Below the pieces are notes generated by a model. The model worked only from the letters and a program-made list of their open reading frames with translations, made no database searches and had not been told where the DNA came from. A program made the translations under genes and the position numbers. Shown here piece by piece: positions 8,118 to 15,566 of a stretch of 46,979 nt of DNA. The stretch's first letter is position 1, and each line of letters starts with the position of its first letter. This DNA comes from Streptococcus sinensis (GTDB lineage Bacteria; Bacillota; Bacilli; Lactobacillales; Streptococcaceae), in the NCBI RefSeq assembly GCF_000767835.1, contig NZ_JPEN01000045.1:1-46979 (forward strand). The letters run 5' to 3'.

Positions 8118-8768
8118 TTATTTCTGCTTTCCTTTGAAACGCCATTGAAAGCGCAGCTTGTCGTAAAAGGGAAATTCGATATTGAGAATGGCAAAGCCCA
8201 TCAAGACACCTCCGATAACATCAGTTGGATAGTGCACTCCCAAATAGACTCTGGATGCCATAATGGTCAAGATAAAGAGCAAGAGCAAGCCCTGTACCAG
8301 ACGCTTGATGTGTTGATTTTGCATCCGTTGCTGGACGATAATAATCAAACTCCCCACCACAATAGCTGTCGCCATAGAATGTCCGCTCGGGAAAGAGTAA
8401 CCGCCCTCTTCGACCAAATGCGAAAGACTCGGCCGGCTTCTTTGGTAAACCAGTTTAATCAGCTTAATCAAAATCCCATGTAAGATTAGATTTCCCGCTA
8501 GCAAGGCAGCTTCCAGCTTCCATTTTTTATAAAGGAAAAACAGGGAAAGAGCTGAAACCCAGATTATAATCCCCAACGGGTCAATTAAACTGGTGACCAG
8601 TTTGAAAAATGTCGTCAAAAAGGCGGGCAAGTCCCCCCGCAGCCAAGTTTGAATCGGGCTATCAAAGCCCACCAGCTGCTCAGGATAAAACTTGACTATG
8701 TAGCCTAATATGACGAAAAGTAAAAGGGCAAAAGAGCCCTTTGTTAGATAAGATTGTTTATTTTTCAT
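8118..8768 (-). CDS. PAP2-family membrane phosphatase
   Basis: A 216-aa integral membrane phosphatase with the three PAP2 signature motifs in order: KLVYQRSRP (~108-116), FPSGHS (~126-131) and SRVYLGVHYPTD (~172-183). The histidines in motifs 2 and 3 and the arginine in motif 3 are present. About six helices place the active site at the outer face of the membrane. Likely substrates are phosphatidylglycerol phosphate or undecaprenyl pyrophosphate; sequence alone does not decide. It overlaps ribU by 11 nt, so it is co-transcribed with and probably translationally coupled to the riboflavin transporter under the FMN riboswitch. The functional link is unclear. Confidence 0.88.
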   Translation of the reverse strand: MKNKQSYLTKGSFALLLFVILGYIVKFYPEQLVGFDSPIQTWLRGDLPAFLTTFFKLVTSLIDPLGIIIWVSALSLFFLYKKWKLEAALLAGNLILHGILIKLIKLVYQRSRPSLSHLVEEGGYSFPSGHSMATAIVVGSLIIIVQQRMQNQHIKRLVQGLLLLFILTIMASRVYLGVHYPTDVIGGVLMGFAILNIEFPFYDKLRFQWRFKGKQK

Positions 8769-9315
8769 AGCGTTTTAGAACGGGCGTCAAAAGCGTGTAA
8801 ATCAGCCAGAAAGCCACCGCCCAAATCACTCCTTCTAACAGGTTAAAGGGGACAATCATGGTCAACAGATATTTACCTACACCAAAAACCTGACCGATAT
8901 CAAAGTTTGCAAAGCGAGCATAAAGCGGAATAGCATAAAAAGCATTCAGTACAAGCATACTTGCAGTCAGACCCAAAGTTCCCAGGAATGATGCCAGCAA
9001 ATAGCTCGTCAGATCTCTTTTCTTCTCCCAGAAAAGAGCAAAGAAGATGACAAAGACCAGAATAGCCGCAATATTTATCGGCATACCAATTAAGGTTTCC
9101 ACTCCATGACCATTTAAGGCCAACTTTAAAACAGAGCGAATAAGCAGGACTGCTACAGAGCTCTTAAAATCCAAGAGAACCAAGGCTAACAAAATCGGAA
9201 TAATCGAAAAATCCAATTTTAAAAACTCGGCTATCAAAGGGATTTGATAGAACATGAGCAGGAAAGACAGCGCAGCTAAAACCGCTACTGTCGCCATTTT
9301 GCGCGTATTTGTCAT
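8758..9315 (-). CDS. ribU: Riboflavin ECF transporter S component RibU
   Basis: The 185-aa substrate-binding membrane subunit of an energy-coupling-factor transporter for riboflavin. It works with the shared EcfA/A'/T module, which is not in this window. It has six hydrophobic segments, an N-terminal alanine-rich first helix (MATVAVLAALSFLLMF), which ECF S components use to contact EcfT, and a LDFSIIPILLA stretch typical of RibU. The start chosen is the ATG at 9315, 8 nt after GGAGG. An in-frame TTG at 9330 overlaps the ribosome site and is rejected. The FMN riboswitch upstream confirms the substrate. Confidence 0.9.
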   Translation of the reverse strand: MTNTRKMATVAVLAALSFLLMFYQIPLIAEFLKLDFSIIPILLALVLLDFKSSVAVLLIRSVLKLALNGHGVETLIGMPINIAAILVFVIFFALFWEKKRDLTSYLLASFLGTLGLTASMLVLNAFYAIPLYARFANFDIGQVFGVGKYLLTMIVPFNLLEGVIWAVAFWLIYTLLTPVLKRYEK

Positions 9316-9462
9316 AACAGGTTCCTCCAATTTATAAAAATTAGAGAAGCTGGAAGGCTGTTAATACCAGACCCGAAAAAATCCTTTCATAATTTATAAG
9401 AGTATATAAAATGCCCCTTAAAATAAGATTAAAACGACCAATCGGTCCGGCACTTAACGCCT

Positions 9463-9678
9463 TTCGTCTTCTCCCATCCAGACTATACTGTCGGTTGTGG
9501 AATCGCACCACATCAGCTTGCGCTCGCGGACTTATTTGGCTAAGATATTTTAGATTTATCTAGGCGTCGCAGTCGAAGATAATACTTAAAGTATATCGAG
9601 ACAAGACAACGACGAGAAAGCTAAAATAGCTAGTCAAATTTACCGCCGGTCGGGAATCTCACCCTGCCCTGAAGACAT
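9463..9678 (-). promoter_or_regulatory. FMN riboswitch (RFN element) with an enlarged variable stem
   Basis: On the minus strand the RFN landmarks appear in order: TCTTCAGGGCAGGGTGAGATT, CCCGACCGGCGGT, CCGCGAGCGC, GTGGTGCGATTCCAC, and AGTCTGGATGGGAGAAGACG. These form the conserved FMN aptamer. Between GGCGGT and the CCGCGAG block, where most RFN elements have a small variable hairpin, there is an insert of about 106 bp (listed separately). Downstream, a weak GACC/GGTC hairpin with T-rich sequence and a CTTCC segment able to pair with the ribU GGAGG are possible expression platforms. High FMN should lower ribU expression. The predicted transcript starts almost at the aptamer. Confidence 0.93.
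9534..9639. repeat. 106-bp palindromic (MITE-like) insert in the riboswitch variable stem
   Basis: The ends ATTTGACTAGCTATTTTAG and CTAAAATATCTTAGCCAAAT (minus strand) are imperfect inverted repeats of about 19-20 bp. A second pair of arms inside, CGTCG...GATATACTT and AAGTATTATC...CGACG, makes the whole segment one long hairpin. It has no coding potential. Its form suggests a small dispersed repeat; no second copy occurs in this window. Confidence 0.65.
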
Positions 9679-9682
9679 TCTT

Positions 9683-9711
9683 ATCATAACAAAAAAAGCC
9701 TGCCAGAGCAA
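9683..9711 (-). promoter_or_regulatory. ribU promoter embedded in the trmL terminator
   Basis: On the minus strand -35 TTGCTC (9706-9711), a 17-bp spacer and -10 TATGAT (9683-9688). The -35 and most of the spacer lie inside the hairpin and T run of the upstream trmL terminator. Transcription would start near 9676, at the first base of the riboswitch. Confidence 0.65.
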
Positions 9712-9718
9712 GCTTTTT
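9691..9718 (-). terminator. Intrinsic terminator of trmL
   Basis: On the minus strand AAGCTTGC, loop TCTG and GCAGGCTT form an 8-bp stem with one G-T pair, followed by seven T residues. Confidence 0.8.
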
Positions 9719-9762
9719 ATCTGATGTAATCGAAATAGTTTCAATTGTCCTACAGTCGGATT

Positions 9763-10272
9763 TTATTTCAGCTTATCCACTTCATATTCATGCACCAAAT
9801 TCAATCCAGCAAAGTCCTGCTGACGCAAAGCTTCATAAACCATCATGCAGACAGCATTCGATACATTGAGGCTACGGACATGCTGGTCATTCATGGGAAT
9901 ACGCAGAGCCTTTTCTGGGTGGCGACGCATAAATACCTCTGGCAAGCCTTTATCCTCACGGCCAAACATAAAATAGTGCGGTTCTTCTGCTGCAAAGTTC
10001 TCCTCCGAGTAAACCTTCTCTGCAAATTTGGAAATCAAATAAAGTCGCCCATCCATCTGCTCCATAAATTCGTCCAGACTCTCATAGTAGGTGATGTCCA
10101 GCTTATCCCAATAATCCAGCCCCGCCCGCTTCATCTTGCGGTCGTCAATAGGAAAGCCCATGGGTTTGATGATATGAAGCGGCGAATTAGTCGCTGCACA
10201 AGTACGGGCAATATTGCCTGTGTTCTGTGGAATTTGTGGTTCAAAGAGGACGATATGATTTTGGTGAGACAT
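9763..10272 (-). CDS. trmL: tRNA (cytidine/uridine(34)-2'-O)-methyltransferase TrmL
   Basis: A 169-aa SPOUT-superfamily methyltransferase that modifies the wobble-position ribose of tRNA-Leu isoacceptors. Family blocks are [20 protein letters not shown] at the N-terminus, [13 protein letters not shown] in the middle, and [18 protein letters not shown] forming the trefoil-knot SAM pocket. The length matches the single-domain family. The start chosen is ATG 10272, preceded by AGGAAAG; an in-frame ATG 42 bp upstream would add residues absent from the family. It is a single gene between its own terminator and a hairpin-rich upstream region that may be a separate small RNA. Confidence 0.9.
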   Translation of the reverse strand: MSHQNHIVLFEPQIPQNTGNIARTCAATNSPLHIIKPMGFPIDDRKMKRAGLDYWDKLDITYYESLDEFMEQMDGRLYLISKFAEKVYSEENFAAEEPHYFMFGREDKGLPEVFMRRHPEKALRIPMNDQHVRSLNVSNAVCMMVYEALRQQDFAGLNLVHEYEVDKLK

Positions 10273-10296
10273 GATTCTTTCCTGATTTTCATTAGA

Positions 10297-10345
10297 ATAA
10301 AAAAATAGCCACACTGCCCGGAGTCAAGCTCAGCAAACAGCGTGG
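10297..10345 (-). terminator. Terminator of the candidate small RNA
   Basis: CCACGCTG (10338-10345) and CAGTGTGG (10309-10316) form an 8-bp stem with one G-T pair, followed on the minus strand by CTATTTTTTTATT. Confidence 0.7.
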
Positions 10346-10400
10346 TTAAGGCATCATTAACTTACATCACAACAGGTTTGAGGTAAATCAATGAAGGTAC
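10297..10400 (-). ncRNA. Candidate small RNA (or attenuated leader) upstream of trmL
   Basis: From a predicted start near 10400 to a terminator ending near 10297, the minus strand has no usable ORF. It has a GAAG/CTTC hairpin, an unpaired UUACCUCAAACC segment that could pair with ribosome sites, a GUUAA/UUAAC hairpin, and a strong terminal hairpin followed by UUUUUUU. Size and layout are those of a streptococcal small RNA of about 105 nt. Only 25 nt separate its 3' end from the trmL start, so a trmL leader with premature termination is the alternative. I do not recognise a known family. A direct repeat of TTTAAG, as in CiaR-controlled sRNAs, was not found. Confidence 0.45.
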
Positions 10401-10406
10401 TTCCTT

Positions 10407-10434
10407 AGTATATCACTTTCTTTTTACAAGTCAA
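10407..10434 (-). promoter_or_regulatory. Promoter of the candidate small RNA / trmL
   Basis: On the minus strand -35 TTGACT (10429-10434), a 16-bp spacer and -10 TATACT (10407-10412). This is close to consensus and points towards trmL. Confidence 0.65.
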
Positions 10435-10467
10435 CAAAAAAGACTTGAAAAATTATATTTTTTTACA

Positions 10468-10488
10468 CTTTAGCAAATTTTGCTAAAG
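10468..10488. promoter_or_regulatory. Perfect 21-bp dyad upstream of trkA
   Basis: Arms CTTTAGCAAA and TTTGCTAAAG are perfectly complementary around a single central base. No T run follows on either strand, so it does not look like a terminator. It lies between the small-RNA promoter and the trkA start and has the form of a dimeric-repressor operator. The regulator is unknown. Confidence 0.4.
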
Positions 10489-10633
10489 CATGGCATGTTA
10501 CAGAAACTAGCTACTTATTGGCAAAATTATGAAGAAAACAAATGAAAGAGCAGGAAAATCTGGAATTATCCAATTTATAGATGAAATTTTCACGAAAAAA
10601 GGGTATGATAGATACATATTCGGGAGGTATCTC

Positions 10634-11983
10634 ATGAAAATTATAGTAGTTGGAGGCGGAAAGGTCGGAACGGCTCTTTGTCGCTCTTTAGTTGCTGAAA
10701 AACACGATGTCGTCTTAATTGAACAAAACGAAGCCGTTTTGAACCATATCACTAAACGCTATGATATTATTGGTATTGTCGGAAATGGCGCCAACTTCAA
10801 AATGTTGGAGCAAGCTGATGTGGAGCATTGTGACATCTTTATTTCTATAACAGAATATGATGAAGTAAACATGGTAGCTGCTGTACTAGCCAAGAAAATG
10901 GGGGCAAAAGAAACGATTGTCCGCGTACGGAATCCAGAATACTCAAACATCTACTTCAAGGAGAAAAATATCTTAGGTTTCTCTCTTGTGGTGAACCCTG
11001 AGCTTCTGGCTGCTCGCTACATTGCTAATATCATTGATTTTCCAAACGCTCTTTCTGTAGAAAACTTTGCTAACGGGCGAGTTGCACTCATGGAGTTCAA
11101 AATTAAAGATGACAGCCATCTCTGTCATATGAACATCTCACATTTTAGAAAAAAATTTGGCAATATCATCGTCTGTGCTATTGAAAGAGATGACAAGCTG
11201 ATGATTCCAGATGGCGACTTCACCCTTCAGGTAAATGATAAGATCTTTGTCACTGGAAATCGCCTCGAAATCATGCTTTTCCACAATCAAGTCCGTCCAA
11301 GAGTCGTAAAAAGTCTGATGATTATTGGTGCAGGAAAAATTGCCTACTATCTTCTCAGCATCCTCAAAAATAGTAAAATTGACCTTAAGGTTATCGAAAC
11401 TAACCGTGAACGTGCTGAATTTTTCAGTCAGGAATTTCCTGAAGTTTATGTCGTCCATGGAGATGGTACTGCTAAGGATATTCTGCTGGAAGAAAGTGCC
11501 ACTAATTATGATGCTGTAGCTACTCTAACTGGGGTCGATGAAGAAAATATCATTACATCCATGTTCTTAAACAATCTTGGTGTCCAAAAAAATATCACCA
11601 AAGTCAATCGGACCAGTCTCCTAGAAATTATTGACAAGCAAGATTTTGCAAGTATCGTTACTCCAAAGGGAATCGCTGTAGATGCTATTATGCACTTTAT
11701 CCGCGGACGTTACAATGCTCAATTTTCAAGCCTTGAAGCTCTGCACCATGTGGCTAATGGCCAAATCGAGACATTGCAATTCCAAATCAAGGAAGAAAAT
11801 AAGATGACCGGTCGTCCCCTAGCTCAGCTTAAATTGAAAAAAGGTATCTTGATTGCTGCCATTATTCGTCAAGGAAAAGCAATCTTCCCAACTGGAGATG
11901 ACTCTCTTCAAGTCGGTGATAAGATTATCGTAACAACCTTGATTCACAATATTACCAAAATCTATGATTTACTAGAGGGGTAG
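10634..11983 (+). CDS. trkA: Trk/Ktr potassium uptake regulatory subunit TrkA
   Basis: A 449-aa cytoplasmic gating subunit of a K+ uptake system, with two RCK units in tandem. The first Rossmann domain opens with IIVVGGGKVGTAL at the N-terminus and the second with MIIGAGKIAYYLL (~residue 230). Each is followed by a TrkA_C domain, ending with VGDKIIVTT. It should bind NAD(H)/ATP and control TrkH. The start chosen is the ATG at 10634, preceded by GGGAGG at 7 nt; an in-frame ATG 105 bp upstream has no good ribosome site. TrkH starts 4 nt after its stop, so the two form an operon. No c-di-AMP riboswitch was recognised upstream. Confidence 0.92.
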   Translation: MKIIVVGGGKVGTALCRSLVAEKHDVVLIEQNEAVLNHITKRYDIIGIVGNGANFKMLEQADVEHCDIFISITEYDEVNMVAAVLAKKMGAKETIVRVRNPEYSNIYFKEKNILGFSLVVNPELLAARYIANIIDFPNALSVENFANGRVALMEFKIKDDSHLCHMNISHFRKKFGNIIVCAIERDDKLMIPDGDFTLQVNDKIFVTGNRLEIMLFHNQVRPRVVKSLMIIGAGKIAYYLLSILKNSKIDLKVIETNRERAEFFSQEFPEVYVVHGDGTAKDILLEESATNYDAVATLTGVDEENIITSMFLNNLGVQKNITKVNRTSLLEIIDKQDFASIVTPKGIAVDAIMHFIRGRYNAQFSSLEALHHVANGQIETLQFQIKEENKMTGRPLAQLKLKKGILIAAIIRQGKAIFPTGDDSLQVGDKIIVTTLIHNITKIYDLLEG

Positions 11984-11987
11984 TTCC

Positions 11988-13427
11988 ATGAACAAGTCTA
12001 TGATTCGCTATCTACTCTCAAAATTATTGTTAATTGAGGCCGCGCTCTTGATTGTCCCGACCATCGTTGCACTTATTTACCGTGAGCCCTTGCATATTTT
12101 TATCGCAATCGGCTCCACCATGGCTATTTTATTGGCTTTGGGAGGTCTGGGCAGCTGCTTTAAGCCCAAAGATGTCCATATTTATGCTAAGGAAGGTGTG
12201 CTGATTGTTGCCCTCTGCTGGATTCTCTGGTCCTTCTTTGGCGCCTTGCCCTTTGTTTTTTCTGGTCAGATTCCCAATATCATTGATGCTTTCTTTGAAG
12301 TCAGCTCAGGCTTTACAACAACCGGAGCTACTATCTTAAATGACGTTTCTGTTCTTTCTCATTCTCTGCTCTTTTGGCGCAGCTTTACCCATCTGATTGG
12401 AGGAATGGGGGTGCTGGTCTTTGCCCTAGCCATTATGGACAATGCCAAGAACGGCCATCTGGAAGTCATGAAAGCCGAGGTGCCAGGTCCAGTTTTCGGA
12501 AAAGTCGTTTCCAAATTGAAAAATACTGCGCAGATTCTCTATATCATCTATCTGGCCCTCTTTGCTCTCTTTGCTGTGCTATATTATCTGGCAGGCATGC
12601 CACTCTATGATAGTCTAGTGATTGCTATGGGAACCGCTGGTACCGGAGGTTTTACCGTCTACAACGATGGAATAGCACATTACAATAGCTCGCTTATTAC
12701 TTATCTGGTTAGCTTTGGAGTGCTGACATTCGGTGTCAATTTCAACCTCTATTACTACCTCCTAATCCGCAAATTCAAGACCTGTTTTAGCGATGAAGAA
12801 CTGCGAAACTATCTCTGGATTGTCTTTCTTTCAACAGCCTTGATTGCCTTTAATATCGCCCATCTCTATGATGGATTTGCTAAGAGCGTGGAGATCTCTT
12901 TCTTCCAAGTATCGAATATCATTACTACAACTGGTTTTGGTTATGGCGATACTGTTGAATGGCCACTTTTTGCTCAAGTCATCCTCCTTATTCTTATGTG
13001 CCTCGGAGGATCGGCTGGGTCAACTGCCGGTGGTTTCAAGCTTATTCGAGGGATTATCATCGCTCGTATCGCCAAGAATCAAATTCTCTCCACTCTTTCA
13101 TCAAATCGGGTCCTAACGATGCATGTCAATGGAACTGTTGTGGACAAAGACACTCAACACAAGGTGCTGAAATATTTAGCAGTTTATATTTTGATTATAG
13201 TTAGCTTGATTTTCATTATCAGTATGGACAATAATAATTTTATGACTGTTGTAAGCGCGGTGCTAAGTTGCATTAATAATATCGGTCCCATGATTGGAAC
13301 GACTGATAGTTTCTCTATCTACAGCCCATTTTCTAAAGTCCTATTTTCTCTTGCCATGATTGCAGGACGTTTAGAAATCTATCCAATCCTTCTGCTCTTT
13401 TTACCAAAGACTTGGTCAAAGAGATAA
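11988..13427 (+). CDS. trkH: Trk/Ktr potassium uptake membrane subunit TrkH
   Basis: A 479-aa K+ channel-like membrane protein with four M1-pore-M2 repeats. Selectivity-filter regions are visible as SSGFTTTGATIL (~105), GTAGTGGFTVYN (~215), NIITTTGFGYGD (~310) and NNIGPMIGTT (~430), each with the expected central glycine. A GGSAGSTAGG block near residue 340 corresponds to the intramembrane loop that gates this family. It pairs with TrkA for K+ uptake (Na+-coupled in some family members). GAGGGG precedes the ATG, and a hairpin terminator follows 14 nt after the stop. Confidence 0.92.
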   Translation: MNKSMIRYLLSKLLLIEAALLIVPTIVALIYREPLHIFIAIGSTMAILLALGGLGSCFKPKDVHIYAKEGVLIVALCWILWSFFGALPFVFSGQIPNIIDAFFEVSSGFTTTGATILNDVSVLSHSLLFWRSFTHLIGGMGVLVFALAIMDNAKNGHLEVMKAEVPGPVFGKVVSKLKNTAQILYIIYLALFALFAVLYYLAGMPLYDSLVIAMGTAGTGGFTVYNDGIAHYNSSLITYLVSFGVLTFGVNFNLYYYLLIRKFKTCFSDEELRNYLWIVFLSTALIAFNIAHLYDGFAKSVEISFFQVSNIITTTGFGYGDTVEWPLFAQVILLILMCLGGSAGSTAGGFKLIRGIIIARIAKNQILSTLSSNRVLTMHVNGTVVDKDTQHKVLKYLAVYILIIVSLIFIISMDNNNFMTVVSAVLSCINNIGPMIGTTDSFSIYSPFSKVLFSLAMIAGRLEIYPILLLFLPKTWSKR

Positions 13428-13441
13428 TATAAAAGATCTGA

Positions 13442-13493
13442 AACGAACGAATTTTAATTTGGAGCAATTTCCAAACTGCATTTGTTCGTTTTT
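13442..13493 (+). terminator. trkAH terminator, member of a recurrent AACGAACAAAT hairpin family
   Basis: Outer arms AACGAACGAAT and ATTTGTTCGTT plus inner TTTGG/CCAAA arms form a bipartite hairpin followed by TTTTTC and CCCTATTTCGATTTG. Architecture and 3' flank match the element at 19654-19711. Confidence 0.8.
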
Positions 13494-13587
13494 CTGCCCT
13501 ATTTCGATTTGTAGGCTAATAATAAGCAAAGATGATTATGGACTATTGACAACAGTAGCTAGCCACCATCATATAAAGGAGATCCAA

Positions 13588-14055
13588 ATGCCTATTCGTC
13601 AAGCAACTCCTCAAGATATTCCTGTATTAAACCGTTTCCTCCAGCAAATTCTGCTGGTCCACCATCAGGTGAGGCCAGATATTTTCAAGGACAAAGGAAG
13701 AAAATTTACCGATGAAGAACTGGAAAGACTGATGGCGCAAGAGCATACACCTATTTTCGTTTATGAAAATGAAGAGGGCAGACTTTTAGGCCATCTCTTC
13801 TGCTCCATCAAAGAAACCACCAGCCCCGTTCTCAATCCAGTCAAAACCCTTTTCATTGAGGATCTTTGTGTAGATGAGCAAGCTCGTGGCCAAAAAATCG
13901 GTGAGCAGCTTTTTGACTTTGCTGAAAAGTATGCCAGAGAAATCGGCTGCTATAATCTAACTCTTAACGTCTGGAATGATAACGACGGCGCAGTGCGCTT
14001 TTACGAGCGACAAGGACTCAAGCCACAAGAAACTATTTTAGAAAAAATCCTTTAA
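13588..14055 (+). CDS. GNAT family N-acetyltransferase
   Basis: A 155-aa acetyl-CoA-dependent N-acetyltransferase fold. It opens with MPIRQATPQDIPVLNRFLQQ, the typical first strand and helix. Motif A is VDEQARGQKIGEQLFDFA (~100-117) with the acetyl-CoA-binding R-G-Q-K-I-G loop. Motif B is LTLNVWNDNDGAVRFYERQG (~130-149), where the Asn and the FYE Tyr are typical of the family. The substrate cannot be told. The ATG at 13588 was chosen because AAGGAG lies 7 nt upstream; an in-frame ATG at 13459 overlaps the preceding terminator. It is a single gene with a terminator at 14201. Confidence 0.85.
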   Translation: MPIRQATPQDIPVLNRFLQQILLVHHQVRPDIFKDKGRKFTDEELERLMAQEHTPIFVYENEEGRLLGHLFCSIKETTSPVLNPVKTLFIEDLCVDEQARGQKIGEQLFDFAEKYAREIGCYNLTLNVWNDNDGAVRFYERQGLKPQETILEKIL

Positions 14056-14058
14056 AGC

Positions 14059-14136
14059 ATGAGCAATGTGGAAGAAAAACAAATTGTCAGTCGCCAACAA
14101 ATCTTGGATGCTGTTGATTGCCTGATCATTAAATAA
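14059..14136 (+). other. Tiny ORF (25 codons) after the acetyltransferase gene
   Basis: An ATG two bases past the acetyltransferase stop opens a 25-codon frame ending in TAA, within the same predicted transcript (terminator at 14201). It has no obvious ribosome site and I do not recognise the peptide. It may be noise or the remnant of a decayed gene. Confidence 0.15.
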
Positions 14137-14200
14137 GACTATGAACCCCTCTCTGTCGAGTACATTAGCAAAACTTCTCTTGAGATAGTTATTAGAAACA

Positions 14201-14227
14201 AAAGATTGAGCCTGCTCAGTCTTTTTT
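14201..14227 (+). terminator. Intrinsic terminator of the acetyltransferase unit
   Basis: AAGATTGAGC, a 2-nt loop and GCTCAGTCTT form a 10-bp stem with one T-G pair, followed by TTTTTT. Confidence 0.8.
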
Positions 14228-14311
14228 AGCATCAAAAACGATTACTAACTAAACCCAAACTCCAATGAAGCTTTACAGTTGTGAATGAAACTGCCGAACC
14301 AAATAAGAATA

Positions 14312-14346
14312 ATCTAAAAACTTCACCAGATGACTCCAGTGAAGTT
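14312..14346 (-). terminator. Intrinsic terminator of the NatAB-type operon
   Basis: On the minus strand AACTTCAC (14339-14346) pairs with GTGAAGTT (14319-14326), followed by TTTAGATT, 5 nt past the permease stop. The rest of 14056-14351 holds only the tiny ORF and the terminator at 14201. Confidence 0.8.
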
Positions 14347-14351
14347 GTGAT

Positions 14352-15566
14352 TTATTTATATTTTAAAGCCCGTTTGAAGGTCTTCCAAGCTCCCAAGTCA
14401 TCCGTCTGCAAGACAAGGCTTGAGTAAATCCGCGCGATGAAGACTGTCATGATAATCGCAAAAGCAGCTGTAATTCCTAGAGAAATCCAAGATTCCAAGC
14501 TCGTCGCATAACCATTGATAGCTCGGAAAGGCATGAAAAAGGTTGAGATGAAAGGAAGATAAGAACCAACCTTCAAAATCACATTATCTCCTGCTGCCCC
14601 CAAAGCTGAAACTCCCATGAAGCCAACTAAAATCAGCATGATAACCGGCGAAAGGACTTTTCCTGTATCTTCTGCTCGCGCCACCATCGAACCAAGAAAG
14701 GCCGACAAAACGACATACATAAAGATGCTGACAGCTACAAAAGCTAGGGTATTCAAAGACACAGCTTCTCCGATATACTGCTGAATGGCTGGATTACTCT
14801 TCAAGACTTGGGATACAAGAGGAATCCTGTCCGCAAAGAGAAAGGCTGCCAATCCACCAAGGACATAAATACCTAGATGGCTAAGAATCACTGCAAAAAT
14901 CCCAATCATACGGGCATAGAAATAATCTGTTGCCTTAATGCTGGAGAAGATGACTTCCATGATTTTTGTGCCTTTTTCACTGGCCACATCTTGAGCAGTA
15001 ACGCTGGCATAAGTAATCAAAATCATATAGAGCAGGAAGCCCAGTCCTATTGCAGCAAAGGTCTGAACCATCTTCTTACTTTCTTTATTTTCATCGATTT
15101 TTTCTTCAAACTGGACTGTCCGCGCAAGAATCTGACTCTGCTCATCTGATAAATGGGCCTGAGCCAAGTTTAAAGCCTGCTGGACCTGAATAAGGGAATT
15201 GGACAGAGCCATTTTCGTAGCAGCATTCATGCTGGTTTCTGCATAGTAGGTAGCAGAAAGCTGTCCATCTCTTTCCTCAATCGTCAGATAGCCCGCGATT
15301 TTCTTATCTTTTACAGCCTGTTTAGCTGCGGCTTCATCTTTGTAATGAAAACTCAGCTGTTCTTCAGCTCTTAACACTTCTCTGACAGAATCAAGCTGGG
15401 TCAGGACTGCTACCTTTTGAGAGGAAGCCATAGAGCTTCCCTGAAGATAACCGATCCCCAAGCTCAGCCCAAGAAAGAGAAAAGGAGACAAGACCATAAA
15501 GACAAAACTCCAAGACTTGACATGACGCAGGTAGGTTTCTTTGATTACGATTAACATTTGTTTCAT
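14352..15566 (-). CDS. ABC-2 type exporter permease (NatB-like)
   Basis: A 404-aa permease of the NatB/ABC-2 type. One N-terminal helix (residues ~20-40) is followed by a large extracytoplasmic domain (~45-165). The C-terminal half carries five to six helices, including a YASVTAQDVASEKGTKIMEV block (~185-205) at the loop that contacts the ATPase. The architecture matches Na+ or drug/peptide exporters of the NatAB family; the substrate is not determined. Its start overlaps the ATPase stop by 4 nt (ATGA), so the pair is translationally coupled. It has its own terminator. Confidence 0.85.
   Translation of the reverse strand: MKQMLIVIKETYLRHVKSWSFVFMVLSPFLFLGLSLGIGYLQGSSMASSQKVAVLTQLDSVREVLRAEEQLSFHYKDEAAAKQAVKDKKIAGYLTIEERDGQLSATYYAETSMNAATKMALSNSLIQVQQALNLAQAHLSDEQSQILARTVQFEEKIDENKESKKMVQTFAAIGLGFLLYMILITYASVTAQDVASEKGTKIMEVIFSSIKATDYFYARMIGIFAVILSHLGIYVLGGLAAFLFADRIPLVSQVLKSNPAIQQYIGEAVSLNTLAFVAVSIFMYVVLSAFLGSMVARAEDTGKVLSPVIMLILVGFMGVSALGAAGDNVILKVGSYLPFISTFFMPFRAINGYATSLESWISLGITAAFAIIMTVFIARIYSSLVLQTDDLGAWKTFKRALKYK

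Noticed and set aside
9745-10308. Open frame of 187 codons on the plus strand
   Set aside because: Antisense to trmL, a well-supported gene.
10297-10400. Possible CiaR-dependent csRNA
   Set aside because: Size and SD-complementary stretch fit, but the TTTAAG-N5-TTTAAG box expected upstream of the -10 is absent, so only an unnamed candidate sRNA is reported.
14059-14136. 25-codon frame as a real peptide gene or toxin
   Set aside because: No ribosome site, no hydrophobic segment and no family match. Listed only as a low-confidence ORF.
14038-14235. Minus-strand frame of 65 codons overlapping the end of the acetyltransferase gene
   Set aside because: No ribosome site, it covers a plus-strand terminator, and no recognisable family.
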